A DNA stretch of 6,685 nucleotides from positions 1 through 6,685 of the forward strand of contig DAIMZM010000110.1 of the NCBI GenBank assembly GCA_036733985.1. The letters run 5' to 3'. The position numbers were made by a program, and so were the translations under genes. The notes under the pieces were generated by a model that ran no database searches, was not told the origin of the DNA, and worked only from the letters and a program-made list of their open reading frames with translations. Positions within the stretch are counted from its first letter, which is position 1. Every line of letters begins with the position of its first letter. The DNA is from DAIMZM01 sp036733985. GTDB taxonomy: Bacteria; Bacillota; Dehalobacteriia; UBA4068. Shown piece by piece: positions 5,583-6,685 of this stretch.

Positions 5583-6139
5583 TGGAACACCATATCAGCC
5601 TGCCCCTGAGCAAAGAAAAGGCCGCTATGCTGAAAAGCGGCGATACCGTCTATCTCAGCGGCGTGCTCTACACCGCCAGGGACGCCGCCCATAAGCGGCT
5701 CCTGGAGCTGCTGGCCCAAGGGGAAGCGCTGCCCCTGCCCCTGGAAGACGCGGTGATTTATTATGTGGGCCCCACCCCGGCCAAGCCCGGCCAGGCCATC
5801 GGCAGCGCCGGGCCCACCACCAGCTACCGCATGGACGCCTATACCCCGGCCCTGCTGGCCCTGGGCCTGCGGGGCATGATCGGCAAGGGCCGCCGGGGCC
5901 CGGAGGTGGTTCAGGCCATGCGGGAACATCAGGCCGTCTACTTTGCCGCTATCGGCGGCGCCGGCGCGCTTTTAGCCGCCCGGATCAAAGCGGCGGAGGT
6001 CATCGCCTTTGCGGATTTAGGAGCGGAAGCCATCCACCGGCTGGTGGTGGAAGAATTCCCCGTTACCGTGGTTATCGACAGCCAGGGCCGGAACCTTTAT
6101 GAAACCGGCCGCGCCGCTTATCTGGCCGCCCGGAAGTAA
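5582..6139 (+). CDS. Class I Fe-S hydro-lyase beta subunit (probable mesaconase/fumarase)
   Basis: This 185-residue protein corresponds to the C-terminal substrate-binding part of class I fumarases and is of usual length for separate beta subunits. Conserved blocks are SGVLYTARDAAHKR (26-39), GPTPAKPGQAIGSAGPTTSYRMD within 63-85 (the start is shown only partly as motif GPTTSYRMD at 77-85), the GKG loop (101-103) and AAIGGAGAL (122-130). It pairs with the alpha subunit to form the active site at the interface. Start and stop codons of the two genes overlap as TAATG, typical of stoichiometric co-translation. Mesaconate hydration is inferred from the glmE-mal context; fumarase activity is likely too. 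It is the last intact gene of the cluster here. No terminator follows; the GNAT remnant on the other strand begins within about ten bases. Confidence 0.9.
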   Translation: MEHHISLPLSKEKAAMLKSGDTVYLSGVLYTARDAAHKRLLELLAQGEALPLPLEDAVIYYVGPTPAKPGQAIGSAGPTTSYRMDAYTPALLALGLRGMIGKGRRGPEVVQAMREHQAVYFAAIGGAGALLAARIKAAEVIAFADLGAEAIHRLVVEEFPVTVVIDSQGRNLYETGRAAYLAARK

Positions 6140-6143
6140 GGGG

Positions 6144-6154
6144 TATGAACAGCC
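6144..6154 (-). repeat. Possible end fragment of the repeat element
   Basis: On the - strand these bases read GGCTGTTCATA, identical to the left end of the short element (3726-3736). The match stops at both sides. It falls right where the GNAT reading frame loses family resemblance. The bases also encode plausible GNAT residues (GLF), so chance identity remains possible. Confidence 0.35.
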
Positions 6155-6452
6155 CGTAAAAGATCTCTGTCATCTGGCGGTCAAAATCAGGCGCGTCGAT
6201 GCCGCAATAGCCGATGACTTTTTCCTTGCCGATTTTTCTAATGGCGAAAAAATAGCGGAACCAGTCTGGCCGGTCAGGATTGTTGCCGTAGAATAAGGCC
6301 GCAAAATGATAGAAATCCTCCGCGTCCTGTTCGCTTCGCCACAAATCATCCGGGGCAAAGGGATTGTTTTTGGAGTCTGACCGCAATTCCAGCATATCGT
6401 TAAGATCAGCCCAGGTGAAGCGCCTTAACTCAAGATAGGCGGTTGTGATTTT
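6147..6452 (-). pseudogene. GNAT acetyltransferase remnant (N-terminal half only)
   Basis: On the - strand, residues from KITTAYLELRRFTWADL through GKEKVIGYCGID to MTEIFYGLF follow the RimJ/RimL-like GNAT pattern, an N-terminal substrate-facing half of about 102 residues. The acetyl-CoA-binding half, which should continue with a glycine-rich R/Q-x-x-G-x-G/A loop, is missing. After FYGLF the frame runs on as antisense of the mesaconase beta gene to 6072. The open frame extends upstream to an ATG at 6588-6590, but those residues do not look like this family. A good GAGGAG site (6476-6481) precedes a TTG (6467-6469) that is out of frame, so a frameshift near the start is also possible. GC content is visibly lower than in the catabolic genes. 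It is almost certainly non-functional. Confidence 0.65.
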
Positions 6453-6631
6453 ATAATCGCTTTTAGCAAGATAATCTCCTCGATTTATCTGGATCCTGTG
6501 AAAAAAATTTGCGCCGAAACCCGCGATCCCGGCCCGGTCCAGCGTATGGACCGATTGCTCTGCCATCGATATGCGCGTCGTTGCGCCCAAGAGCGCTTGC
6601 TATCTGGTTCAGTAGCGGCATCTTTCCTCTT
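6453..6631. other. Gene-free flank between the GNAT remnant and the IS-like end
   Basis: About 180 bases with no gene that I can support. On the - strand it includes an open but unrecognisable extension of the GNAT frame and the GAGGAG/TTG start-like signal at 6467-6481. Base composition is mixed, with a run of A/T around 6500-6508. It may be the former upstream region of the acetyltransferase gene. Confidence 0.5.
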
Positions 6632-6685
6632 TGTCACCGCCGGGATATAATTGACCGAGAACGCCGGTGAAAGTTGACCCACTCA
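6632..6685. mobile_element. Possible IS21-family insertion sequence end
   Basis: Two tandem 24-bp units, 6638-6661 and 6662-6685, both begin CGCCGG and both carry TTGACC a few bases later, preceded by TGTCAC at 6632. Repeated copies of a motif around GTTGACCCACT near a terminus starting with TG are characteristic of IS21-family ends, where they are transposase binding sites. No transposase gene is inside the window, so the family is a suggestion from pattern memory. If correct, the element continues to the right of 6685. Confidence 0.4.

Noticed and set aside
6072..6590. An intact 172-residue acetyltransferase gene on the - strand
   Set aside because: Only about 102 residues resemble GNAT; the end is antisense to mesaconase beta, the acetyl-CoA-binding loop is absent, and the first 46 residues are unlike the family, so I call it a remnant.

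Overview
This window holds the distal part of a gene cluster for the 3-methylaspartate route of glutamate breakdown, which is typical of anaerobic amino-acid fermenters. In that route glutamate mutase makes 3-methylaspartate, methylaspartate ammonia-lyase makes mesaconate, and a mesaconase makes citramalate. The cluster is GC-rich, with strong G/C third-position preference and good AGGAGG-type ribosome binding sites. A GC-rich anaerobic Firmicute (possibly a Negativicute) or a similar fermenter fits, but the taxon is inference.

Layout, all on the + strand unless stated: the 3' end of glmE (glutamate mutase epsilon, cut by the window edge; to 454); mal (497-1741); a densely structured 253-bp repeat element with inverted terminal repeats (1727-1979) whose left end supplies the mal stop codon; an AtuA/DUF1446-family gene (2017-3387); a DUF4387 gene (3403-3720); a 47-bp internally deleted copy of the same element (3723-3769); a gene joining a P-loop NTPase to a domain like the alanyl-tRNA synthetase second additional domain (3793-4755); and the alpha and beta subunits of a class I Fe-S fumarase-type hydro-lyase, here probably mesaconase (4743-5582 and 5582-6139). 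The last four genes are tightly packed or overlapping and look co-transcribed. Citramalate lyase, the next expected enzyme, is not in the window.

Right of 6140 the character changes. A lower-GC remnant of a GNAT acetyltransferase gene lies on the - strand. It loses its acetyl-CoA-binding half a few bases from the mesaconase beta stop codon, exactly where an 11-base match to the repeat-element end occurs. At the right edge two tandem 24-bp units resemble the repeated ends of IS21-family insertion sequences. This flank looks like an accessory, rearranged boundary of the catabolic cluster.

The points most worth following are the three uncharacterised genes (AtuA-like, DUF4387, P-loop/SAD) placed between mal and mesaconase, and the structured repeat element found at two, perhaps three, gene junctions here.
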